Below, piece by piece: positions 33,669-42,211 of a stretch of DNA of 64,000 bases. The notes under the pieces are model-generated. The model saw only the letters and a program-made list of their open reading frames with translations, ran no database searches and had not been told where the DNA came from. Origin of the DNA: JAOPZW01 sp963835295 (lineage in GTDB: Bacteria; Actinomycetota; Thermoleophilia; Solirubrobacterales; Solirubrobacteraceae); contig CAWIEX010000023.1 of the NCBI GenBank assembly GCA_963835295.1, forward strand, positions 1 to 64,000, given 5' to 3'. Made by a program: the position numbers and the translations under genes. Position 1 is the stretch's first letter. Every line of letters begins with the position of its first letter.

Positions 33669-34694
33669 ATGGCTGCCGCGAAGGAGTACACGACGATCGA
33701 GGTCTGTGGCTACGAGCTGCGTATCTCGAGCCCCAGCAAGGTCTACTTCCCGAAATACGGGTCCCACCCACCCAGGACGAAGCTGGACCTCGTCCGCTAC
33801 TACCTCGAGACCGCCGAGGGGACGGTCCGCGGGCTCTACGACCGTCCTACGGTGCTCAAGCGTTGGAGGGACGGGATCACCGGCGAGGTCTTCTTCCAGA
33901 AGCGCGTGCCCGAGAAGCGCCCCGAGTGGCTGCAGACCGCGACGGTGCACTTCCCCTCCGGCCGCAGCGCCACCGAGCTCGTCCCCAACGACGCCGCCCA
34001 CCTGGTCTGGGGCGCCAACCTCGGCAACATCGATTGGAACCCCTGGCCGGTGCGCCGCAGCGACCTCGACCGTCCCGACGAGCTGCGCATCGACCTCGAT
34101 CCGCAGCCCGGCGTCGAGTGGAGCGAGGTCCGCGAGGTGGCGCTGTGCGCCGGCGAGGTCCTGCGCGAGCACGGGATGCTCGGCTTCCCCAAGACGAGCG
34201 GCTCGCGCGGCATCCACGTCAACGTGCGCATCGAGCCGCGCTGGAGCTTCACCGAGGTGCGCCGCGCCGCGCTGGCGCTGGCCCGCGAGGTCGAGCGCCG
34301 CATGCCCGGACGCGCCACGACGGCCTGGTGGAAGGAGGAGCGCATTGGCGTCTTCCTCGACTACAACCAGAACGCGCGCGACCGCACCGTCGCCTCGCAG
34401 TACTCCGTGCGCGCGGTGCCCGACGCGAAGGTGTCGTGCCCGCTGCGCTGGGACGAGGTCGCCGACGTCGAGCCCGAGGACCTGCGGCTGGACACCGTCC
34501 CCGCGCGCCTGCGCGAGGTCGGCGACGTCAGCGCGAGCATCGACGACGTCCACCACTCGCTCGACGCCTTGCTCGACCTCGCGCGCCGCGACGAGGAGGA
34601 GGGCCTCGGCGACGCGCCGTGGCCGCCGCACTTCGCTAAGCAGGCCGGCGAGCCCAAGCGCGTGCAACCGAGCCGCGCGCGCGGCGAGGGCTAG
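33669..34694 (+). CDS. LigD-type polymerase/primase (non-homologous end joining)
   Basis: The 341-residue protein matches the stand-alone polymerase domain of LigD: SSPSKVYFPKYGSHPPRTKL near the start, ELRIDLDPQPG (catalytic DxD), FPKTSGSRGIHVNV, and FLDYNQNARDRTVASQYSVR near the end. LigD polymerase fills gaps and adds ribonucleotides at DNA ends. It is convergent with the ATP-dependent ligase 14 bp away, so the two NHEJ activities are separate genes here. No Ku or phosphoesterase gene is in the window. Confidence 0.95.
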   Translation: MAAAKEYTTIEVCGYELRISSPSKVYFPKYGSHPPRTKLDLVRYYLETAEGTVRGLYDRPTVLKRWRDGITGEVFFQKRVPEKRPEWLQTATVHFPSGRSATELVPNDAAHLVWGANLGNIDWNPWPVRRSDLDRPDELRIDLDPQPGVEWSEVREVALCAGEVLREHGMLGFPKTSGSRGIHVNVRIEPRWSFTEVRRAALALAREVERRMPGRATTAWWKEERIGVFLDYNQNARDRTVASQYSVRAVPDAKVSCPLRWDEVADVEPEDLRLDTVPARLREVGDVSASIDDVHHSLDALLDLARRDEEEGLGDAPWPPHFAKQAGEPKRVQPSRARGEG

Positions 34695-34708
34695 GCCGGG
34701 GGCGTCGG

Positions 34709-35632
34709 CTACTGGTCGAGCTGGTCCACGGTGCAGGCCTCGGGGGCCTTGTCGTCGCGCCAGCGCTGGACCTTCGAACCGTGGCGGATGCGCCCGTCGG
34801 AGACGTGATCGAAGGTGATCTCGACCACGAGCTCGGGCCGCAGGGCGACCCATTCGAGGTCGCGCCCCTGCGTCCAGCGGCTGGCCTCGCCACTGCCGCG
34901 CTCGCCCGTCTCATAGGGCGCGAGGAAGTCCACGAGCTCGCGCTTCTCCTTGGCGGTGAAGCCGCTGGAGTGCCCGACCTCGCGCAGGTGCTCGCCGTCG
35001 TAGAGGCCGAGGATGAGCGCGCCCACCGTGCGCTCGGCCTTGCCTGGCCGCCAGCCCATGACGACGGCGTCGACGGTGCGCACGCGCTTGACCTTGATCA
35101 TGCCCGTGCGCTCGCCGGGCAGGTAGGGCGCTGCGGCGTCCTTGGCGATGACGCCCTCGGCCTCGTGGAGCCAGTGCTCGGCATCCGCCGCGGTGCGCAC
35201 GACGTCGGTCAGCGCGACGGGCGCCTGGACGTGCGCCTCGAGCACGGCGCGGCGCTCGTCGTAGGAGCGCTCGAGCAGGACGTCGTCGTCGAGGGCCAGG
35301 ATGTCGAAGGCGTAGTAGGTCGCCGGCGTCTCCTCGGCCAGGCGCGCGATGCGCGACGCGGCCGGGTGGATGCGCTGGCCGAGCGTGTCGAACGAGGCGG
35401 CGACGATCTCGCCGTCGAGCACGTAGCGCCCGGGCGGGAAGACCAGCTCGGGGAAGTAGCGGCTCAGCGCCTTGCCGTTGCGCGACTGCAGATAGGTCTC
35501 GTCGCCGTCGACGAAGACCACTGCGCGAAAGCCGTCGTACTTGGGCTCGTAGGCCCAGCCGTCGCCTTCGGGCAGGCTGGCTCGCGAGCGCGCGAGCTGG
35601 GGTGCGAGCGGCGGGTTCAGTGGAAGCGACAC
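34709..35632 (-). CDS. ATP-dependent DNA ligase (LigD ligase-domain type)
   Basis: The 307-residue protein carries the adenylation motif EPKYDGFRAVV (active-site Lys in motif I), RYVLDGEIVA (motif III), TYYAFDILALD (IIIa), EGVIAKDA (IV) and MIKVKRVRTVDAVVMGWRPG (V), followed by an OB-fold domain with LVVEITFDHVSDGRIRH. It seals nicks using ATP. The location beside the LigD polymerase gene indicates a role in end joining; this is a short, two-domain form. Confidence 0.94.
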   Translation of the reverse strand: MSLPLNPPLAPQLARSRASLPEGDGWAYEPKYDGFRAVVFVDGDETYLQSRNGKALSRYFPELVFPPGRYVLDGEIVAASFDTLGQRIHPAASRIARLAEETPATYYAFDILALDDDVLLERSYDERRAVLEAHVQAPVALTDVVRTAADAEHWLHEAEGVIAKDAAAPYLPGERTGMIKVKRVRTVDAVVMGWRPGKAERTVGALILGLYDGEHLREVGHSSGFTAKEKRELVDFLAPYETGERGSGEASRWTQGRDLEWVALRPELVVEITFDHVSDGRIRHGSKVQRWRDDKAPEACTVDQLDQ

Positions 35633-35647
35633 CGCGCCGCACCTTAG

Positions 35648-35668
35648 CCGCCCGGAGGACCCGGGCGG
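35648..35668. terminator. GC-rich hairpin between two minus-strand genes
   Basis: Arms CCGCCCGG (35648-35655) and its exact complement (35661-35668) flank a 5-nt loop, between the stop of the small membrane protein and the ligase start. It probably terminates transcription of the small gene; there is no U-tract. Confidence 0.45.
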
Positions 35669-35680
35669 TCGTGGACGGGG

Positions 35681-35797
35681 CTAGAGGTTGCGCTCGTCGC
35701 GGCGGCTGTCGACCCCGAACTTCAGGGAGAGCAGGCCGAGGGCGCCGAAGGCGGTCATGAGCATGATGAGAGAGAGCATGAGTACATCATCGGACAT
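35681..35797 (-). CDS. 38-residue single-span membrane protein
   Basis: An ATG at 35797 opens a short frame MSDDVLMLSLIMLMTAFGAL, continuing GLLSLKFGVDSRRDERNL to a TAG at 35681. One hydrophobic helix with a charged C-terminal tail is obvious, and the codons are typical of the region. It is divergent from the LysR gene 51 bp away and may be under its control. The function is unknown. Confidence 0.6.
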   Translation of the reverse strand: MSDDVLMLSLIMLMTAFGALGLLSLKFGVDSRRDERNL

Positions 35798-35815
35798 ATG
35801 TTCCCATTACTGTAG

Positions 35816-35841
35816 CCTTGGTTACCTCCTGTTCCTCAAGG
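35816..35841. promoter_or_regulatory. Possible LysR binding site
   Basis: CCTTG at 35816-35820 and CAAGG at 35837-35841 form an interrupted inverted repeat, and CTTGGTTAC/CAAGGTTAC form an overlapping near-repeat, just before the LysR start. Position fits autoregulation, but the arms are short. Confidence 0.35.
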
Positions 35842-35848
35842 TTACGCC

Positions 35849-36793
35849 TTGACGTTACAACAGCTCCAATATTTCCTCGCAGCCTTCCGGCACGGCTCGT
35901 TCTCGGCGGCCGCCGAGGAGCTCCATCTCGCTCAGCCGTCGCTCTCCGAGCAGGTGCGCCGGCTCGAGGCCGAGCTCGGCGTCCGGCTCTTCCAGCGCGT
36001 CGGCCGCGGGCTGAAGCCGACCGAGGCCGGCAACACGCTGCGCCCGCATGCGGAGCAGGCGTTGGACGCGGCCGAGGCGGCGCGCGACTCCGTCGTCGCC
36101 GTGCGCGAGCTGCGCGGCGGCACGGCCACCTTCGGGACCTGGGGGACCGCCCGCTACTACCCCGGCGTCGACTTCGTGGCCGAGTTCCGCCGCCGCCACC
36201 CGAGCGTGCGCGTGCGCGTCGTGGGCCTGAACTCCTCGGAGGTCGTCGAGGCCGTGCGCGCCGGCGACCTGGAGGCGGGGATGGTCTCCCTGCCGATCGA
36301 CGACCGCGGCCTCGACGTCCAGCCGATCATGCGCGAGGAGATCCTCTACGCCTCGACCGATCCGGCGCACGTGCGCACGCCGGCCAGGATCGAGGAGCTG
36401 GCGAGCCGGTCGCTCATCCTGGCCGACGCCAGCTACGGCGCGGAGGACCCGATGCGCCGCCAGCTGGCCGAGCTCGCCCAGCGCGTGGGCGTCTCCATCC
36501 AGCCGCAGATCGACGTCGAGGACATCGAGGCGGCGCTGGAGCTGGCCGCGCGCGGGCTGGGGGACACGATCGTCTCGCGCGGGATCCTGCTCGCCATGGG
36601 CCGTCGCGTCTCCAAGCGCCTGGGCTGGGTGCCGTTCGACGAGCCCTTCTACACGACGTTCGCCTTCATCTCGCGCGCTAACGCGCCGTTGTCGCCCGCC
36701 TCGCGCGAGTTCCTCGGGCTCGCCCGCGAGGGGCTGGCCGAGCTGGCGCGGAGGCTGCGCACCGACCCGCCCCGCCAGCGGACGCCGGGGTGA
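35849..36793 (+). CDS. LysR family transcriptional regulator
   Basis: The 314-residue protein begins at a TTG (MTLQQLQYFLAAFRHGSFSA), directly matching the LysR N-terminal winged helix (AAEELHLAQPSLSEQVRRLE, LGVRLFQRVGRGLKPTEAG). The C-terminal periplasmic-binding-like domain spans residues 90-300 (ATFGTWGTARYYPGVDFVAE). It is divergent from the 38-residue membrane protein. Its ligand and targets are not evident. Confidence 0.93.
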   Translation: MTLQQLQYFLAAFRHGSFSAAAEELHLAQPSLSEQVRRLEAELGVRLFQRVGRGLKPTEAGNTLRPHAEQALDAAEAARDSVVAVRELRGGTATFGTWGTARYYPGVDFVAEFRRRHPSVRVRVVGLNSSEVVEAVRAGDLEAGMVSLPIDDRGLDVQPIMREEILYASTDPAHVRTPARIEELASRSLILADASYGAEDPMRRQLAELAQRVGVSIQPQIDVEDIEAALELAARGLGDTIVSRGILLAMGRRVSKRLGWVPFDEPFYTTFAFISRANAPLSPASREFLGLAREGLAELARRLRTDPPRQRTPG

Positions 36794-36796
36794 TGT

Positions 36797-37594
36797 TCAG
36801 TCGCGTCGGGGCGCGGCGCTGTCGCCGCGCAGGCGGCGCAGGAGGGCGTCGCCGGCCTTCGGGCTCAGCCCGTGGGCGATGCCCAGCGCGCGCACGAGGG
36901 GCGGGTGGTACACCGCGCGCTCGTCGTCCTCGATGGCCGCGACGATCTTGTCGGCCAGCCCCTCGGGCGGCGCCGCCCGCGGGCCGCCGCGGTACCACGC
37001 CGGCATGCGGTCCTTCTCGTGGTCGTGCAGGGAGGTGGCGATCTCGCCCGGGTAGACGGTCGTCAGCGAGACGCCGGTGTCGGCGAGCTCGTGGCGCAGG
37101 GCCTCGGCGAACATCCGCTGGGCGGCCTTCGTCGCGCCGTAGACCGCGGCCTCCGGGAACGAGCGCAGGCCCGCGCCGCTGGAGACGACGACGATGTGCC
37201 CGCGGTCGGCGTCGAGCAGGTGCGCAAGCCCGAAGTGGACGGTGTGCAGCGTGCCGTGCCAATTGACCTGGCTCATCTGCAGCGCCTTGTCGAGCGGCTG
37301 GTCGCGGAAGGGGCCGTAGTGGGTGATGCCGGCGTTGGCGACGAGCAGCTCCAGGCCGCCGGCGCGCTGAACGAAGCCGTCGATGGCGGCCTGCGTGGAG
37401 GGGGCGTCGGCCACGTCGCACTCGAGCACGTGATGCTCGCCGGGGAGCTCGTCGGCGAGTGCGGTGAGCTCGTCGGTCGACCGCGCGGCGAGGCCGAGTG
37501 TGGCGCCGCGAGCGGCCAGGGCGCCGGCCAGCGCACGCCCGATGCCGCGCGAGGCACCGGTGACGAACGCCCGCGTGCCCGGCGCCACCTGCAT
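36797..37594 (-). CDS. SDR family oxidoreductase
   Basis: From ATG 37594 the protein has 265 residues. The NAD(P)-binding turn is AFVTGASRGIGRALAGALAA, then LLVANAGITHYGP, and the catalytic Ser/Tyr/Lys are in VVVSSGAGLRSFPEAAVYGA followed by TKAAQ. The C-terminal TTVYPGEIATSLH is typical of classical SDRs. It is convergent with the LysR gene and divergent from the DtxR gene. Substrate unknown. Confidence 0.9.
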   Translation of the reverse strand: MQVAPGTRAFVTGASRGIGRALAGALAARGATLGLAARSTDELTALADELPGEHHVLECDVADAPSTQAAIDGFVQRAGGLELLVANAGITHYGPFRDQPLDKALQMSQVNWHGTLHTVHFGLAHLLDADRGHIVVVSSGAGLRSFPEAAVYGATKAAQRMFAEALRHELADTGVSLTTVYPGEIATSLHDHEKDRMPAWYRGGPRAAPPEGLADKIVAAIEDDERAVYHPPLVRALGIAHGLSPKAGDALLRRLRGDSAAPRRD

Positions 37595-37613
37595 GGTCGC
37601 GGAGCCTATTACG

Positions 37614-38333
37614 ATGGTTCGCATGACCGATCACGCCACCGTCGCAGAGGAGGAGTACCTCCAGACGCTCTTCTGGCTGCAGGAGGCCGGTCTGCCGATG
37701 ACGGGCGCCAACGTCGCGCGGGCGATGCAGCTCTCGCCGCCGACGGTCCACGAGATGATCGGTCGCCTCGAGCGCGACGGCTACATCACGCGCGCGGGCG
37801 ACAAGACGATCTCCTTCACCGGCACGGGCGCCGAGCACGCGGAGGGCGTCGTGCGCCGCCACCGCCTCATCGAGCGCTTCCTCACCGACGTCCTCGGGAT
37901 CCCGTGGGACGAGGTCCACGAGGAGGCCGAGCGGCTGGAGCACGCGATGTCGCCGGTGTTGGAGGAGCGCATGCTGGCCGCCATCGGCGACGCGAAGACG
38001 TGCCCGCACGGGCACCCGATCGTCGCCGGCACGCGCATCGAGGGCGTCCCGCTGGCCGACGTCGAGCCGGGCGCCGCGATCACCGTCCTGCGCCTGGAGA
38101 ACGAGGCCGAGGACCTCCTGCACTACTTGAAGGACCAGGGCCTCGAGCCGGGGTTGTCGGCCACGGTGTGCGAGGACGATGGCGACGAGGTCGTGCTGGA
38201 GGCCGGCGGGCAGGAGGTGCGCGTCCTGCGCACGGTCGCCGAGACGGTGTCGGTGGTCGCCGATCCGTCGCCGCCGCCGCGGGTCGCCCTGCCCGAGCAG
38301 CTCGTGCTCGCGCGCGACCGCTACGGGCGCTAG
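37614..38333 (+). CDS. Metal-dependent transcriptional regulator, DtxR/MntR family
   Basis: I prefer ATG 37614, which has GGAG 9 nt upstream, over ATG 37623. The winged helix is EEYLQTLFWLQEAGLPMTGA, LSPPTVHEMIGRLERDGYIT; the dimer and metal-binding helices follow with RRHRLIERFLTDVLGIPWDE, EEAERLEHAMSPVLEERM and CPHGHPI (metal ligands Cys and His). A C-terminal FeoA/SH3-like domain follows. It should repress metal-uptake genes in response to Fe or Mn; no such transporter is nearby. Confidence 0.92.
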   Translation: MVRMTDHATVAEEEYLQTLFWLQEAGLPMTGANVARAMQLSPPTVHEMIGRLERDGYITRAGDKTISFTGTGAEHAEGVVRRHRLIERFLTDVLGIPWDEVHEEAERLEHAMSPVLEERMLAAIGDAKTCPHGHPIVAGTRIEGVPLADVEPGAAITVLRLENEAEDLLHYLKDQGLEPGLSATVCEDDGDEVVLEAGGQEVRVLRTVAETVSVVADPSPPPRVALPEQLVLARDRYGR

Positions 38334-38340
38334 CACTGCG

Positions 38341-39087
38341 GTGGAGCTCCGCGGCCGGGTCGCGATCGTGACCGGCGGCGCTTCGGGCGCCGGCTGGTCG
38401 ATCGTGCTGCGGCTGGTCGACGAGGGCGCGGCGGTGGTGGTCGCCGACGTCTCGGATGTCGCGGGTGAGGCCGCGGTGGCTGCGCTCTCGGAACGCGGCG
38501 GCTCGGGGAGCTTCGTCCGTACCGACGTGCGCGTCGACGGCGACGTGGAGCACATGGTCGCCTTCGCCGAGGAGCGCCACGGCGGGGTCGACATCCTGGT
38601 CAACAACGCCGGCGGCTGGGGGCCTACCGCGAACTACCCGCACGCCTCGCCGCTGCAGTGGAGCTCGACGCTCGACCTGAACCTGCGCGCCCCGATGCTC
38701 GCGACGCAGCTCGTGCTCGAGCCGATGCGCCGGCGGGGCGGGGGCGCCGTGGTCAACGTGTCCTCGACCGGCGGCCTGGGCTCTGATCCCTACGAGTCGC
38801 CCGAGTACGGCGCGGCGAAGGCCGGCCTCATGCGCTTCACGACGAGCGTCGCCTACGCGCGCGAGGAGACCGGCGTGCGCGTCAACTGCGTCGTCCCGGA
38901 CTGGATCGCCACGGACCGAGCGATGGGCGAGCTGGGCGCGATGACGCCGGAGGCCCGGGCCGCCGAGGCGCCGCTCGTCGACCCGGGCGAGCTGGCCGAC
39001 GCGGTCGTCGAGCTGGTGCGCGACGACTCGCTCTCCGGGCGCGTGGTGCTGCTGCCGCGCGGCGAGCCGCGTCGCTTGTTGGGCTGA
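38341..39087 (+). CDS. SDR family oxidoreductase
   Basis: GTG 38341, 7 bp after the DtxR stop, gives 248 residues. Motifs: VAIVTGGASGAGWSIVLRLV (cofactor turn), ILVNNAGGWGPTAN, VVNVSSTGGLGSDPYESPEY, then GAAKAG (YxxxK). It ends SGRVVLLPRGEPRRLLG. It is probably cotranscribed with the regulator. Substrate unknown. Confidence 0.9.
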   Translation: MELRGRVAIVTGGASGAGWSIVLRLVDEGAAVVVADVSDVAGEAAVAALSERGGSGSFVRTDVRVDGDVEHMVAFAEERHGGVDILVNNAGGWGPTANYPHASPLQWSSTLDLNLRAPMLATQLVLEPMRRRGGGAVVNVSSTGGLGSDPYESPEYGAAKAGLMRFTTSVAYAREETGVRVNCVVPDWIATDRAMGELGAMTPEARAAEAPLVDPGELADAVVELVRDDSLSGRVVLLPRGEPRRLLG

Positions 39088-39140
39088 GTTGTGGCGAACC
39101 GGGGTTGAGTCGGGGCGGCGGGGGCGCTGACCATGGCCAC

Positions 39141-40109
39141 ATGCCTCAACCACTTACGTTTGCGTCCGGAAACCGCACACAAACCGAGGTGGTTCGCGCA
39201 ATCGCGCGGGAACAGGCCGGAGTCGTGGCCCGCAGCCAGTTGCTCGCCGCCGGCGTGAGCGACTCCGCCGTCGGCCGCGCCCTCCGCGCCAAGAGGATGC
39301 ATCTCATCCATCGCGGGATCTATGCGTCGGTGGCGCCCGAACTGCTCACCGAGGAAGGGCACCTCGTCGCCGCCCTGCTGGCCGCCGGCGATGGCGCTCT
39401 TCTCAGTCACGGGTCGGCGGCGTGGCGCTGGCGCCTCATCCCCGCCCCTCCCTCGGTGATCGCGCTTGCCGTGCCGCGGCGTCGCACGGTCAAGGGTCTG
39501 AAGCTGCACGTCAGCGAGAACCTGCGCCCCGGCGACAGCACCCGCAACGGCCGCTTCCCCACCACCACCGTCGCCCGCACCCTGCTGGACCTCGCCGCTC
39601 GCTACGAGCGCCGCGCGCTGCTGCGCGCGCTCGCGGAGGCCGAGTTCCGCCACGACCTGCGCCCCGCCGACGTCGAGCGCACGCTGCGCCGCGGCCATCC
39701 GGGCAGCGCCAAGCTCAGGGCCGCCCTGAAGGAACACGCGCCCGGCCACGGCGAGATGAACAGCCGCCTGGAGCGCCGCTTCCGCGAGCTTCTGATCCGC
39801 CACGGGATCGAGCTGCCGCAGCGCAACCAGGAGCTCGGGCCGTGGACGGTCGACTGCCTGTGGCCCGAGCGGCGCGTCGTCGTCGAGCTCGACGGGCGCC
39901 AGCACGAGCGCCCCCACCAGGCCGACTCAGACGACGACCGCGACCTGTGGCTGCGCCGCCACCGCTGGGTGGCACGCCGCTACGGCAAGCGCCAGATCGA
40001 GCAGCGCCCCGACGAGGTCATCGCCGACCTCCTCGACGCCCTCGCCCAGGCCGTCAAGCTCGGCTACGCGGCCTACGCCGCGGCGGGAGCGCCGCTCAGG
40101 CTGTTGTAG
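39141..40109 (+). CDS. DUF559/AbiEi-like protein with Vsr-type nuclease fold
   Basis: The 322-residue protein has an N-terminal AbiEi-like winged helix (VVARSQLLAAGVSDSAVGRA, LIHRGIYASV), a middle domain (ALLSHGSAAWRWRL, TTTVARTLLDLAARYERRAL), and a C-terminal DUF559 segment (WTVDCLWPERRVVVELDGRQ, LWLRRHRWVARRYG) that carries the acidic residues of an endonuclease-like fold. Such proteins are abundant in Thermoleophilia and Actinomycetes, with no settled function. The 3' end overlaps the aminotransferase gene by 37 bp. Confidence 0.85.
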   Translation: MPQPLTFASGNRTQTEVVRAIAREQAGVVARSQLLAAGVSDSAVGRALRAKRMHLIHRGIYASVAPELLTEEGHLVAALLAAGDGALLSHGSAAWRWRLIPAPPSVIALAVPRRRTVKGLKLHVSENLRPGDSTRNGRFPTTTVARTLLDLAARYERRALLRALAEAEFRHDLRPADVERTLRRGHPGSAKLRAALKEHAPGHGEMNSRLERRFRELLIRHGIELPQRNQELGPWTVDCLWPERRVVVELDGRQHERPHQADSDDDRDLWLRRHRWVARRYGKRQIEQRPDEVIADLLDALAQAVKLGYAAYAAAGAPLRLL

Positions 40110-41179
40110 GCCTCGGCCAGGCGGCCGACGCCCTCGTCGATCTGCTCGGGGGTGACGCCCGAGTAGGCCAGGCGCAGCGTGTTCCCTCCGCCCTCGAGCA
40201 GGAAGTCCGAGCCCTTGACGAAGGTCACGCCCCGCTCGCCCGCGGCGGCGAAGAGCTTGTCGACGTCGGTGCCCTCGGGCAGCTCGACCCACATGAAGTA
40301 GCCGCCCTCGGGGGCCACGAAGCGCGCGTCGGGCAGGTCGCGCTCGAGGGCGCCGACCAGCGCGTCGACGCGCGCCTTGAGGTTGGTGCGCACGGTCTCG
40401 ATCGAGCGCTGCAGAGCGCCGCTCTGGCAGAACTCGTGGACGATCGCCTGGGCGACCATGTTGGGGCTGATGTACGTGCTCGTCGCGCGCTTGACGACGC
40501 GGGCGATGAGCTCGGCCGGCCCGACGAGGTACCCGACCCGAATGCCCGGGCACACCGTCTTCGAGAACGAGCTTGCGTAGATGACGGTGTCGTCGCGATC
40601 GAGGCTCAGCATCGTCGGCAGCGGATCGCCGGCGAAGCGGATCGAGACGTACGGGTCGTCCTCGAAGATCGTGAAGCCGTGCTCGCGAGCGAGGCCGACG
40701 AGCGCCTCGCGCTTCTCACCGCTCAGCGTGTACCCGGCGGGGTTCTGGAAGTTGGGGATGATGTGCGCGAGCTTCGGCGCGCCGCTCTGCTCGATCAGCG
40801 CCGCCACGCCGTCGACGTCGATGCCGTCGGGCTCGAGCTCGACCATGCGGATGTCGGCCAGGCGCTGGCGCAGGGCGAGCAGCGTGCGGTCGTAGGTCGG
40901 GCGCTCGACGACGACCGTGTCGCTGGGCTCGACGAGCTCGTCGAAGAGGAACGCGTCAGCCTGCATCGAGCCGTTGGTGACCACCACGTTGGCCGGCTCG
41001 ACGCCGTGCTGCTCGGCGATCCAGGCGCGCAGCGGCGCGTAGCCGATGGCCGTGCCGTACGCCGTCGCGCCGCCCGGGTCGTTGGCGAACGCGCGAGCGG
41101 CCGCGTCCTTGAGTCCCTCGACGTCGACGATGTCGAGGGACGGCGCTCCGCGGGCGAACGAGATCGTGTCGACGGCCAT
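40073..41179 (-). CDS. PLP-dependent aminotransferase (MocR/LysN-like class I)
   Basis: The 368-residue protein shows APSLDIVDVEGLKDAAARAF, YGTAIGYAPLRAWIAEQHGV (cofactor phosphate region), IIPNFQNPAGYTLSGEKREA (conserved Asn-Pro), VIYASSFSKTVCPGIRVGYL (PLP lysine in SFSKT) and a C-terminal MWVELPEGTDVDKLF. The best family match is alpha-aminoadipate/aromatic transaminases that lack the MocR DNA-binding domain. The exact substrate is unknown. Confidence 0.9.
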   Translation of the reverse strand: MAVDTISFARGAPSLDIVDVEGLKDAAARAFANDPGGATAYGTAIGYAPLRAWIAEQHGVEPANVVVTNGSMQADAFLFDELVEPSDTVVVERPTYDRTLLALRQRLADIRMVELEPDGIDVDGVAALIEQSGAPKLAHIIPNFQNPAGYTLSGEKREALVGLAREHGFTIFEDDPYVSIRFAGDPLPTMLSLDRDDTVIYASSFSKTVCPGIRVGYLVGPAELIARVVKRATSTYISPNMVAQAIVHEFCQSGALQRSIETVRTNLKARVDALVGALERDLPDARFVAPEGGYFMWVELPEGTDVDKLFAAAGERGVTFVKGSDFLLEGGGNTLRLAYSGVTPEQIDEGVGRLAEAYNSLSGAPAAA

Positions 41180-41215
41180 GCCCGCAAGGGTAGCGAGCGC
41201 GCTGGCGCCTGCCGT

Positions 41216-42211
41216 TCAGCGCGTGAGCAGGTATGCCAGCAGCGCGCCACCGGCGATGACGATCAGCAGCATGAGCACCAGCAGCACTCTCAGGACCCGC
41301 TTGAGCCGGCTCGGCGGCGCGAGCCACGACGGATCCTCGCCGGGATCCGGTGGCTCCGGCTGCGCCTTATAGCGCTCGACGGGCGGAGCCTCGACCGCCG
41401 CCGGCTGCTCCGAGCCGGCCGGCTCCGGCTCTGCCGCCCGGGTGGCGGCCTCCTCGTCGGGCTGCGCCGAGGGCGTCGCGCCGAGCAACTCCTCCGCGCC
41501 GGGCGTGGCAACCGCGGCGAGCAGCTCGGCCGCGGTCGGCCGGTGCGGTGGCTCGCCGGGCGCCTCGGCGGGGGGCGGCTCCTCTTCGACGACGGGCTCC
41601 GCGGCAGCGGGCGGCTCGCCGGGGTCGAGCGGCTCGGCCTCATGTATCGGCTCCGCGGCGGCGGGCGGCTCTGTGGCTGCGGGTGGCTCTTCCTCGGTGA
41701 CTGGCTCTGCGGCTGCGGGCGGCTCCGCGGCGGCGGGCGGCTCTGCGGTGGCGGGCGGCTCTGCGGTGGCGGGCGGCTCTGTGACTGCCGGCGGCTCTTC
41801 CTCGGTGACTGGCCCCGCGGCGGCGGGCGGCTCCTCGGTATCGAGCGGCGCTGCGTCGGCGAGCGGCTCTGCCGGGCCTTCGACTGGGAGCAGCGTCTCC
41901 TGGCCGACTGGGGGCGGCTCGGCCGCCGGCTTCGGTGCGGCGCCGACGATCGCCTCGAGCTCCGCGCGCGGAGCGATCGCCAGCTCCACGCGGCGGTTGC
42001 CGAGGTAGGGCGCCAGCGAGCTGAGGTTGACCGACGGGTGGGCGACGGCGAAGCGGACGTGATCGGCGCTCGCTGCCAGTGCGACGACGCCGGCGGCGGC
42101 CGCTGCCTCGGGCGGGACGACGCGGTCGACGTCCGGGTCGGGCTCGTGGTCGCGCAGGCCGACGTACGGGAGCCCGGAGCGGAAGGCGAGGGCTAGGGCG
42201 TCGTCGGTCAC
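41216..42211 (-). CDS. MshEN-domain (GspE/PilB N-terminal-like) membrane protein
   Basis: GTG 42211 overlaps the preceding stop by 4 bp and gives 331 residues. Residues 1-90 (ALAFRSGLPYVGLRDHEPDP, VDRVVPPEAAAAAGVVALAA, VRFAVAHPSVNLSSLAPYLG, NRRVELAIAPRAELEAIV) match the MshEN/GspE N-terminal domain of type II secretion and type IV pilus ATPases, but the ATPase itself is absent. A 150-residue Pro/Ala/Glu repeat region (EPPAAAEP-like units) follows, then a juxtamembrane helix and one C-terminal membrane helix (VLLVLMLLIVIAGGALLAYL). It is a tail-anchored cytoplasmic protein of unknown role. Confidence 0.8.
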   Translation of the reverse strand: MTDDALALAFRSGLPYVGLRDHEPDPDVDRVVPPEAAAAAGVVALAASADHVRFAVAHPSVNLSSLAPYLGNRRVELAIAPRAELEAIVGAAPKPAAEPPPVGQETLLPVEGPAEPLADAAPLDTEEPPAAAGPVTEEEPPAVTEPPATAEPPATAEPPAAAEPPAAAEPVTEEEPPAATEPPAAAEPIHEAEPLDPGEPPAAAEPVVEEEPPPAEAPGEPPHRPTAAELLAAVATPGAEELLGATPSAQPDEEAATRAAEPEPAGSEQPAAVEAPPVERYKAQPEPPDPGEDPSWLAPPSRLKRVLRVLLVLMLLIVIAGGALLAYLLTR

